Assembly (NCBI GenBank): GCA_030152865.1
Contig: JASLIW010000071.1
Location: 1 to 16,077 of the forward strand
From: Bacteroides sp.
GTDB taxonomy: Bacteria; Bacteroidota; Bacteroidia; Bacteroidales; Bacteroidaceae
DNA length: 16,077 nt
Reading direction: 5' to 3'
In this document: one piece after another, positions 7,422-13,354 of the stretch
Numbering within the stretch: the first letter of the stretch is position 1
Layout of the letters: the number at the start of each line of letters is the position of its first letter
Notes under the pieces: generated by a model
What the model saw: only the letters and a program-made list of their open reading frames with translations
The model's database searches: none
Told to the model about the DNA's origin: nothing
Program-made: the position numbers and the translations under genes

Positions 7422-7431
7422 TGCGGCGCTA
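7422..7431 (+). promoter_or_regulatory. Segment in the rpmI-rplT spacer complementary to the upstream pseudoknot
   Basis: TGCGGCGCTA is the exact reverse complement of TAGCGCCGCA at 7091-7100, inside the pseudoknot's stem 2 and loop. The GC-rich 10-mer stands out in an AT-rich 103-bp spacer and lies 23 nt before the rplT ATG. Pairing across the 321 intervening bases would disrupt the local pseudoknot and could affect access to the rplT start. A local helix, TTAGC (7392-7396) with GCTAA (7428-7432), is an alternative. Function is inferred. Confidence 0.35.
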
Positions 7432-7454
7432 ACGTTCCAAAGAATTAAAAAACT

Positions 7455-7805
7455 ATGCCAAGATCAGTAAATCATGTTGCTTCTAGAGCAAGAAGAAAGA
7501 AAATCATGAAGCAAACCAAAGGTTACTTTGGTGCTAGAAAGAATGTATGGACAGTAGCAAAGAATGCCTGGGAAAAAGGCTTAACTTATGCATACCGTGA
7601 CCGTAAAGATAAGAAGAGAAGCTTCCGTTCATTATGGATCCAACGTATCAATGCTGCTGCTCGCTTAGAAGGTATGAGCTACTCTCGTTTGATGGGTGGT
7701 CTTCGTAAAGCAGGAATTGAAATTAACCGTAAAGTCCTTGCTGACCTAGCAGTTAATCATCCAGAAGCATTCAAAGCTATCGTAGAAAAAGCTAAAGCTG
7801 CATAA
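7455..7805 (+). CDS. rplT: 50S ribosomal protein L20
   Basis: A complete 116-residue L20, which binds 23S rRNA early in 50S assembly and in E. coli and Bacillus also represses its own operon by binding mRNA. Recognisable features are the family start MPRSVNHVASRARRKK, the long basic N-terminal extension KGYFGARKNVWTVAK, YAYRDRKDKKRSFRSLWIQRINAA, and the globular C-domain MSYSRLMGGLRKAGIEINRK with LADLAVNHPEAF. It is 103 bp downstream of rpmI and followed at once by a strong terminator, so it ends the thrS-infC-rpmI-rplT block. The structured spacers before rpmI and rplT are good candidates for its feedback targets. Confidence 0.98.
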   Translation: MPRSVNHVASRARRKKIMKQTKGYFGARKNVWTVAKNAWEKGLTYAYRDRKDKKRSFRSLWIQRINAAARLEGMSYSRLMGGLRKAGIEINRKVLADLAVNHPEAFKAIVEKAKAA

Positions 7806-7831
7806 GCATTAAAAGCTTGATAAGATACTGG

Positions 7832-7865
7832 TAGAGGCAGACTTAGGTCTGCCTCTATTTTGTTT
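7832..7865 (+). terminator. Rho-independent terminator after rplT
   Basis: A perfect 11-bp stem, TAGAGGCAGAC (7832-7842) with GTCTGCCTCTA (7847-7857), has a 4-nt TTAG loop and is followed by TTTTGTTT. It lies 26 bp after the rplT stop and ends the ribosomal protein operon. Confidence 0.88.
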
Positions 7866-7910
7866 CTAAAAATCCTTATCCCACTCTCTCGAACAAAAAG
7901 GTTTTATTGC

Positions 7911-7941
7911 TTGTTTATATAGCAGAAACCTACTATATTTG
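7911..7941 (+). promoter_or_regulatory. Promoter of the 6S-like RNA gene
   Basis: TTG at 7911-7913 and TATATTTG at 7934-7941 are 20 bp apart, matching the Bacteroidota sigma-factor consensus TTTG-N19-21-TAnnTTTG. The site lies between the rplT terminator and the structured RNA, so it should drive that RNA independently, starting near 7947. Confidence 0.65.
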
Positions 7942-7946
7942 AGGTG

Positions 7947-8184
7947 TACAGAAGATGATAAAAGAGATTAGCCGCATTGATCGACTGGGTAACTCATCAA
8001 ATAACAACGAAAACCGAGACAAGCTTCTGTATTTAATGGCGGGCCACAACCTTCGGGTGTTCGTTTATCGGACCAGTGGATTACAAAGAATACGGGGCAC
8101 TCAAATCCTGTCAATCGGAGTTTCATCGCATCATCAATGCGGCTTCTTATAATAGAAAAGGAGATACGAAAGTATCTCCTTTTT
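7947..8184 (+). ncRNA. ssrS: Structured small RNA, probable 6S-like (Bacteroidales-1 class) RNA
   Basis: About 240 nt bounded by its own promoter and terminator, with no convincing protein. A perfect 11-bp helix, GCCGCATTGAT (7971-7981) with ATCAATGCGGC (8133-8143), closes the structure. It continues inward with CGA/TCG (7982-7984, 8126-8128) and AACTC/GAGTT (7991-7995, 8118-8122). The interior of roughly 120 nt contains a C(UUCG)G-capped hairpin (8046-8060) and further short helices such as GGATT/AATCC (8078-8082, 8104-8108). A long rod with internal bubbles between a terminal stem and an apical domain is the 6S RNA plan; 6S RNA binds the RNA polymerase holoenzyme. From memory, the Bacteroidales-1 RNA motif lies just downstream of rplT in this order and has been likened to 6S. 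Symbol and class rest on position and architecture. The 5' end is approximate. SRP RNA, tmRNA and RNase P RNA signatures are not seen. Confidence 0.65.
8156..8184 (+). terminator. Terminator of the 6S-like RNA
   Basis: A perfect 12-bp stem, AAAAGGAGATAC (8156-8167) with GTATCTCCTTTT (8172-8183), is capped by a GAAA tetraloop and has its U-run merged with the stem end. It defines the 3' end of the small RNA. Confidence 0.9.
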
Positions 8185-8202
8185 AGTTTGTATTAGGCTG
8201 GG

Positions 8203-8243
8203 AATAAGAAAGCCAGATAAATTACTTATCTGGCTTTCTTATT
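8203..8243. terminator. Bidirectional terminator, 18-bp perfect palindrome
   Basis: AATAAGAAAGCCAGATAA (8203-8220) pairs perfectly with 8226-8243 around the 5-nt loop ATTAC. It lies between the rightward small RNA and the leftward acidic-protein gene, 19 bp past that gene's stop. A/T-rich ends on both strands allow termination either way. It backs up the RNA's own terminator and probably serves mainly the minus-strand gene. Confidence 0.75.
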
Positions 8244-8262
8244 TATAGGGGGTATATTGTCA

Positions 8263-8709
8263 TTAATCTTCTAATAAGTGCTTTAAGAAATCGTCCAACT
8301 CCTCATCTAGACCCTTCAGTAACTCCTCATTGACAATGAGTATATCATCATCAATATAAAGTAACTCTTCTTGTGTCTCCCCATCCTCATCTATGAGCAC
8401 AAAAGAGTAGGGCTTGAGGATATCTAGATCCTTAAATACTTTGTTGTTTTTTTCTTGTTGGAGTAGGTTACGTAGCTCTACTGCTGTTTCATCCAGAAAG
8501 TTATCATTGTTGTTGTCCGACCACTCTTCTACTTGAGCTGTAGCAAGAACTGTGTCATTATCATCTGTAATTAGCAGGCTAGCTGTATCAGTATTTGGCT
8601 GTAGATATATATCAGTTACTAAAGGCTGCTCATCTCTATTCTGCAGTTCTTTTATAGCAGTTTGGATAGAGTTCTTAATCGATTCTATAGATGTTGATGA
8701 TAAACTCAT
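8263..8709 (-). CDS. Small acidic protein of unknown function
   Basis: A complete 148-residue protein that I do not recognise. It has no signal peptide or membrane segment, so it should be cytoplasmic. It is strongly acidic, with clusters such as DDNDTV (about 49-54), IDEDGETQEELLYIDDD and the C-terminus LLKGLDEELDDFLKHLLED. The pattern suggests an N-terminal amphipathic helix (residues 5-22), a beta-rich middle (VTDIYLQPNTDTASLLITDD; VLATAQVEEW) and a helical acidic tail. Related small acidic hypothetical proteins exist in Bacteroidales as far as I recall. It starts at the ATG at 8709, has a well-placed promoter 24 bp upstream, and ends before the bidirectional terminator, so it is probably its own transcription unit. 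Acidic composition could mean a protein-binding role, but no function can be assigned. Confidence 0.8.
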   Translation of the reverse strand: MSLSSTSIESIKNSIQTAIKELQNRDEQPLVTDIYLQPNTDTASLLITDDNDTVLATAQVEEWSDNNNDNFLDETAVELRNLLQQEKNNKVFKDLDILKPYSFVLIDEDGETQEELLYIDDDILIVNEELLKGLDEELDDFLKHLLED

Positions 8710-8732
8710 AATTGGATGTATTTAATTTTACT

Positions 8733-8764
8733 CAAAGGTAGAAAATAACACAACAATATTACAA
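8733..8764 (-). promoter_or_regulatory. Promoter of the acidic-protein gene
   Basis: On the minus strand, TTG (8764-8762) and TACCTTTG (8740-8733) are 21 bp apart, fitting the Bacteroidota promoter consensus. Predicted start is near 8727, about 18 nt before the ATG. The same spacer contains two copies of CAATATT (8754-8760, 8772-8778), probably chance in AT-rich DNA. Confidence 0.5.
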
Positions 8765-8776
8765 TCTATTTCAATA

Positions 8777-9829
8777 TTATTTTTGCTCTACAAAGCGTTT
8801 CATCTGCTGTTCTAGCACTGCCTTGTTTTTTAATCTGTTAGTTAATAGGAAGGTGTAGTATAAGCTGTTGAAGTAGATCTCGTTTTTCTCATAGAGTTCA
8901 AAGCTGAGCTGGGTATCGCTTCGCTTGAAGTGCTCCTGAGCAAGCTTTAAGGACTTTGTAGCCCATTCGTATGCGTTATCTAATTGATCCATTAACTCAT
9001 AAGTAACTGCAGCATTATAAGCTGCTTTAATGGAGTGTATAGGCTTTTCATTTTTGTTGGCTATAGACTGGTACTCCAGCAAAGCTGCTTCGAGCTTGTT
9101 TTGGTCGAAAAGTTTATTTGCAGACTTAAACACAGGAGTATCCGTGTAGATCATTCGTTCAGCTGTTTTCCAATGTGGAGCTAGCAGTTGAGCTAGTGAT
9201 TGGCCAAGCATGTAGGCCCCTGAGTGAGGGTAATTATCAGGCGTGTAAAGGTGATTCTTAGATAGCTGTTGTGCCAAAAATATTCCTTCAGTAACACTTA
9301 CCGTATCAGAATCAATCAGCTTATTTACTGAATTAGTTTTGGTATTGTAGATTTGAAGAACGGGTTGAATATGTATGCGGTAATCCGTATAGGGCTCGGG
9401 ATAAAAAAAGGTGGTATTTAGGTCTCTGATGTTCAGCTCTTCCAATGCAATGATCGCATCTGTCTGGATCTTCTCTCCCATCTTTTCAAACTGCTCCTTC
9501 GAAATGTGTTGCATACCTTTGCTTCTCCACTGATCATCAGCTATAATTAGTTTATTGTAATACTCGGTCTCTGCTAGTGCAGCAACAAAGCCTTCAAACA
9601 CTTCAGCTGTAGTTAGTTTTAGTGCTTTTAAGTTTTCTGACTTATTGCTGAGATCTTGAATTTTGGTGTTGTCTATTAGAGTCAGCGTTTCTATTCGCTC
9701 AGGGAATAAGACCTTACCTGGCTCCATATAGTCGATAGATAGATAATTGGAACTAGTCTCACATGCTTGTAGCAAGCAAGTCGATATGATAAGTATGAGG
9801 AGTGCTAATGGCTGATAGAGTCTTTTCAT
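8777..9829 (-). CDS. Lipoprotein with C-terminal TPR-like helices (DUF6340-like)
   Basis: A 350-residue envelope lipoprotein. The signal peptide MKRLYQPLALLILIISTCLLQAC ends in a lipobox (LQAC) with lipidated Cys23. ATG 9829 is chosen over TTG 9850 because it puts KR directly before the hydrophobic core. The mature start, SSNYLSIDYMEPGKVLFPERIETLTLIDN, resembles a Bacteroidota family I associate with DUF6340; this is from memory and only moderately certain. Residues about 30-220 form a mixed domain with a conserved-looking segment, IQTDAIIALEELNI (a TolB/LppC-like strand-helix pattern). Residues about 232-320 form TPR-like helical pairs (FDQNKLEAALLEYQ; AAYNAAVTYELMDQLDNAYEWA). The protein probably sits on the inner leaflet of the outer membrane or at the surface. 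It is downstream of secA but separated by a strong terminator. Confidence 0.85.
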   Translation of the reverse strand: MKRLYQPLALLILIISTCLLQACETSSNYLSIDYMEPGKVLFPERIETLTLIDNTKIQDLSNKSENLKALKLTTAEVFEGFVAALAETEYYNKLIIADDQWRSKGMQHISKEQFEKMGEKIQTDAIIALEELNIRDLNTTFFYPEPYTDYRIHIQPVLQIYNTKTNSVNKLIDSDTVSVTEGIFLAQQLSKNHLYTPDNYPHSGAYMLGQSLAQLLAPHWKTAERMIYTDTPVFKSANKLFDQNKLEAALLEYQSIANKNEKPIHSIKAAYNAAVTYELMDQLDNAYEWATKSLKLAQEHFKRSDTQLSFELYEKNEIYFNSLYYTFLLTNRLKNKAVLEQQMKRFVEQK

Positions 9830-9847
9830 AGATACATTGTTTAAACT

Positions 9848-9882
9848 CAAAAATAGCTATAAATCTTTAGTCTATAAACAAA
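9848..9882 (-). promoter_or_regulatory. Candidate promoter of the lipoprotein gene
   Basis: TATTTTTG on the minus strand (9855-9848) fits the -7 box. TTTG (9882-9879) upstream has a 23-bp spacer, slightly long. The -33 element lies within the U-run of the secA terminator. The position, 18 bp upstream of the ATG at 9829, is suitable. Confidence 0.35.
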
Positions 9883-9914
9883 AAGAGACAAGCATTTGTT
9901 GCTTGTCTCTTTTT
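9880..9914 (-). terminator. Rho-independent terminator after secA
   Basis: A perfect 15-bp stem (9880-9894 with 9900-9914; core GAGACAAGCA/TGCTTGTCTC) has a 5-nt loop and reads into TTTTTGTTT on the minus strand. It lies 35 bp past the secA stop. Confidence 0.88.
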
Positions 9915-9949
9915 ACTATAGTCTTAGTGTCTGTTGTAGCGATTTGCTT

Positions 9950-12900
9950 TTAAGCATTTCGACCGTGACACTTCTTGAATTTTTTACCACTTCCACAAGG
10001 GCAAGGATCGTTACGTCCCACCTTATCTGGTGCAACATAGGGTTCTTTTACTTGCTGTTCGCGGGTATCTTGTTCGGCTGCTTCTGACATGCCTTGATTA
10101 CCCAGCTCTTGTTTTACCTCTCTATATTGCTGTTTGGGTTTTTCTTCAGGTGCTGCCTCGCGTACTTCTTCTGGGTTTTGTATTGGTATTTGTCCCCTCA
10201 TCAGTACTGAGATGGTCTTATCATTAATCTTGTTGACCATGTAGTCAAACAGTTTTACAGATTCTAGCTTGTAAATAAGTAGGGGGTCTTTTTGCTCGTA
10301 GCTTGCATTCCTTACTGATTGCTTTAAGTCGTCAAGCTCTCTTAAATTCTCCATCCAAGCCTCATCTATAAAGTGAAGTAGGATCGATTTTTCAAAGGCC
10401 TCTACGATAGCTTTACATTCTGTATTATAAGCTTTCTCTAAGTTGCATGAGATGTTGTACACTCTTTTACCATCGCTTACTGGTATTAAAATGTTCTCAT
10501 ACATAGAGCCTTGGTTTTCGTAAACCTGCTTGATAACAGGATAGGCGATTTGAGACAATCTTTCTGACTTGGCCTTGAAGTGTTCAATGGCAGCATTGAA
10601 GGTGCGCTCAATAAGCTCATTGAGGTCAGTAGACTTGTACTCCTCTTCTGTAAATGGGATATCCATAGCCAGTACACGTAGGATTTCCATTTTGCAGTTT
10701 TGGTAATTACCCACATTTTCTTCTAAGATAACAGCTGAGCGATCCCAAATCATATTGACAATATCCATACCAATACGATCACCCATAAGTGCGTGTCGAC
10801 GTTTAGTATAGATAACGTTACGTTGCTTGTTCATAACGTCGTCATACTCAAGAAGGTATTTACGAGAACCGTAATGATTTTCCTCCACTTTTTGCTGAGC
10901 CTTTTCAATAGAACGAGAAAGCATCTTGTGTTCTATCATCTCACCTTCCTTAAAGCCAAGCGTATCCATCATTTTGGTTACTCGCTCAGGTAAAGAAAGA
11001 CGCATTAAGTTGTCTTCTAGCGATAAGAAAAAGATAGACGAACCTGGATCACCTTGACGTCCAGCACGTCCACGTAGCTGTCTATCTACACGTCTAGACT
11101 CGTGTCGCTCTGTACCAATGATAGCAAGGCCACCAAGCTCTTTTACCTCGGGGCTAAGCTTAATATCGGTACCACGACCAGCCATGTTAGTCGCAATAGT
11201 TACTGTTCCCTTCTGACCAGCTTGAGCTACAATATCTGCCTCTCTTTGGTGCAGTTTTGCGTTCAATACGTTGTGGGGTATATCTCTCATAGTAAGCATA
11301 CGGCTGAGCATTTCAGAAATATCAACAGCTGTAGTACCCACTAGTACTGGACGACCCTTACTTCTAAGTAACTCAATCTCCTCAATAACCGCTTTGTATT
11401 TTTCACGCTGTGTCTTATAAACACGATCGTTCATATCAATACGAGCAATGGGCTTATTGGTAGGAATAACAACTACATCAAGCTTATAGATATCCCAAAA
11501 CTCTCCAGCCTCCGTTTCGGCAGTACCTGTCATACCAGAGAGTTTGTGATACATACGGAAGTAGTTTTGAAGGGTTATCGATGCAAATGTCTGAGTGGCT
11601 GCTTCAACCTTGACTCCCTCTTTAGCTTCTATCGCTTGGTGAAGTCCATCTGAATAGCGACGTCCCTCCATTACACGACCCAGCTGTTCGTCGACAATTT
11701 TTACCTTGCCATCAACCACGATGTATTGGTCGTCTTTTTCGAACATGGTATATGCTTTTAAAAGCTGATTGATCGTATGGATACGTTCTGCTTTTATAGC
11801 ATAGTTACTCATCAACTCATCTTTCTTCTGGAGTTTTTCTTCTTGATCTAAGCCGGCTTGATTCTCTAAGTCTGAAAGCTGGCTTGCTATGTCAGGGAGA
11901 ACAAATAGTGTTGCATCTTCTGAGGTACCAGTAATCAAATCAATACCCTTATCAGTTAGGTCTACACTATTAATTTTTTCATCAATAACAAAGTAGAGTG
12001 GGTCTGTAGCCTCATGCATACGTTTGTTATTTTGCTCCATAAACATCTCTTCTACACGGAGCATGCCTGTTTTCATACCAGGCTCACTTAAGAACTTGAT
12101 TAGTGGCTTGCTCTTGGGCATAGCTTTGTGGCTACGAAACAGAGCGATAAAGCCTTGTTCTTGATCTTCTGGATTTTCCGAAGCAATCAGCTTTTTAGCT
12201 TCAGCCAGGTAGCCAGTAGCCAATTTTCTTTGGGCTGCCACTAAGCGCTCCACTAAGGGCTTTAAGTCATCAAAAAGCTGTTCATCACCTTTTGGCACAG
12301 GTCCAGAGATGATAAGAGGTGTTCTAGCTTCATCAATTAAGACTGAGTCAACCTCATCGACAATACCATAATTGTGTTGTCTTTGTACCAAGTCTTGAGG
12401 GCTACGCGCCATGTTGTCCCTAAGGTAGTCAAATCCAAACTCATTATTTGTACCATAGGTAATATCTGCTAAGTAAGCTCTTCGTCTTGCATCTGAGTTG
12501 GGCTCATGCTTATCGATACAGTCTACCGATAAACCATGGAACATATAAAGAGGTCCCATCCACTCAGCGTCACGTTTAGCGAGGTAGTCGTTCACAGTCA
12601 CCACATGTACTCCATTGCCAGTGAGGGCATTTAAGAATACAGGAAGAGTAGCAACCAAGGTTTTACCCTCACCCGTAGCCATTTCAGCTATCTTACCTTT
12701 GTGAAGTACAACTCCACCAAATAGCTGAACGTCATAATGAATCATATCCCAAGTAATCTCATTGCCACCAGCTTCCCAATGGTTTAGGTAGATTGCTTTG
12801 TCGCCTTCAATACGGACGAAATCTTTTGTAGCTGCCAAGTCTCTATCGAAATCAGTAGCAGTAACTACTAGCTCTTCATTTTCGGTGAAACGACGAGCTG

Positions 12901-13249
12901 TATCTTTAACAATAGCAAAAGCTTGAGGAAGAACCTCATCCAATGCTTTTTCATACTTCTCTAAGATTTCAGACTCTAACTTGTCGATCTTAGTAAAAAT
13001 TTCCTCTCTATCTTCAATAGGGGTGTCTTCGATACTTGCTTTCAGTTCATCAACCGTAGCCTGCTCTTGAGCAGCAGAGGCTTTGATGTATTCTTTAAGC
13101 TCAAGTGTCTTAGCTCGTAAGCTATCGTTATCAAGCTTGGCTATCTCCGGATAAGCCTCTTTTACTTTTTCAACCCATGGCTTGATCTCTTTCATATCAC
13201 GAGTTGATTTATTACCAAAAAGTTGGCCTAGAAAATTAATAAATCCCAT
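9950..13249 (-). CDS. secA: Preprotein translocase ATPase SecA
   Basis: SecA drives export of unfolded preproteins through SecYEG at the inner membrane. The gene is complete at 1099 residues, longer than E. coli SecA (901) and typical of Bacteroidota. NBD1 carries Walker A TGEGKT (192-197) and Walker B DEVD (298-301). The preprotein-crosslinking domain and NBD2 follow, including TGTAETEAGEFWDIY, NMAGRGTDIKLSPEV and QLRGRAGRQGDPGSS. The C-terminus has a zinc-binding SEC-C motif, CPCGSGKKFKKCHG, which contacts SecB or ribosomes in other species. Extra segments lie near the N-terminus (about 55-95, charged and helical) and inside NBD1 (about 318-490), both usual for the phylum. It starts at ATG 13249. 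The upstream spacer of 105 bp contains a candidate -7 box within a small palindrome. Confidence 0.98.
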   Translation of the reverse strand: MGFINFLGQLFGNKSTRDMKEIKPWVEKVKEAYPEIAKLDNDSLRAKTLELKEYIKASAAQEQATVDELKASIEDTPIEDREEIFTKIDKLESEILEKYEKALDEVLPQAFAIVKDTARRFTENEELVVTATDFDRDLAATKDFVRIEGDKAIYLNHWEAGGNEITWDMIHYDVQLFGGVVLHKGKIAEMATGEGKTLVATLPVFLNALTGNGVHVVTVNDYLAKRDAEWMGPLYMFHGLSVDCIDKHEPNSDARRRAYLADITYGTNNEFGFDYLRDNMARSPQDLVQRQHNYGIVDEVDSVLIDEARTPLIISGPVPKGDEQLFDDLKPLVERLVAAQRKLATGYLAEAKKLIASENPEDQEQGFIALFRSHKAMPKSKPLIKFLSEPGMKTGMLRVEEMFMEQNNKRMHEATDPLYFVIDEKINSVDLTDKGIDLITGTSEDATLFVLPDIASQLSDLENQAGLDQEEKLQKKDELMSNYAIKAERIHTINQLLKAYTMFEKDDQYIVVDGKVKIVDEQLGRVMEGRRYSDGLHQAIEAKEGVKVEAATQTFASITLQNYFRMYHKLSGMTGTAETEAGEFWDIYKLDVVVIPTNKPIARIDMNDRVYKTQREKYKAVIEEIELLRSKGRPVLVGTTAVDISEMLSRMLTMRDIPHNVLNAKLHQREADIVAQAGQKGTVTIATNMAGRGTDIKLSPEVKELGGLAIIGTERHESRRVDRQLRGRAGRQGDPGSSIFFLSLEDNLMRLSLPERVTKMMDTLGFKEGEMIEHKMLSRSIEKAQQKVEENHYGSRKYLLEYDDVMNKQRNVIYTKRRHALMGDRIGMDIVNMIWDRSAVILEENVGNYQNCKMEILRVLAMDIPFTEEEYKSTDLNELIERTFNAAIEHFKAKSERLSQIAYPVIKQVYENQGSMYENILIPVSDGKRVYNISCNLEKAYNTECKAIVEAFEKSILLHFIDEAWMENLRELDDLKQSVRNASYEQKDPLLIYKLESVKLFDYMVNKINDKTISVLMRGQIPIQNPEEVREAAPEEKPKQQYREVKQELGNQGMSEAAEQDTREQQVKEPYVAPDKVGRNDPCPCGSGKKFKKCHGRNA

Positions 13250-13292
13250 TATATTGTTTTATTTATTTCAAAATGAAAAATTATGATAACTC

Positions 13293-13309
13293 TGTAACGC
13301 AAAGTTACA
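13293..13309 (-). promoter_or_regulatory. Candidate secA promoter element with overlapping palindrome
   Basis: TGTAAC-N5-GTTACA is a perfect 6-bp inverted repeat. On the minus strand it contains TAACTTTG (13307-13300), an exact -7 box, 51 bp before the secA ATG. A -33 TTG is not clear. The overlap could mean an operator over the promoter, or it could be chance. Confidence 0.35.
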
Positions 13310-13354
13310 TTAAATAAGCTGATATTTCAGAATATTGCGTATTGAATCTGGATG

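Noticed and set aside
7352..7454. Possible tRNA or full riboswitch in the rpmI-rplT spacer
   Set aside because: No cloverleaf, T-loop (GTTCRANYC) or known riboswitch core is visible. Only short helices and the 10-nt complementary segment can be supported.
7955..8152. A 65-codon reading frame (MIKEISRIDRLG...) on the + strand downstream of rplT
   Set aside because: It lies wholly inside a structured RNA with a perfect 11-bp closing helix, promoter and terminator. The peptide is low-complexity with no family resemblance, so a noncoding RNA explains the region better.
8754..8778. Two CAATATT direct repeats upstream of the acidic-protein gene
   Set aside because: They are short and AT-rich. Only two copies are present, in a promoter spacer that is expected to be AT-rich.
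9896..11344. Several + strand reading frames of 63-80 codons opposite secA
   Set aside because: They lie antisense to a clear full-length secA, have hydrophobic or Ser/Thr-rich shadow translations and no promoter or family match.
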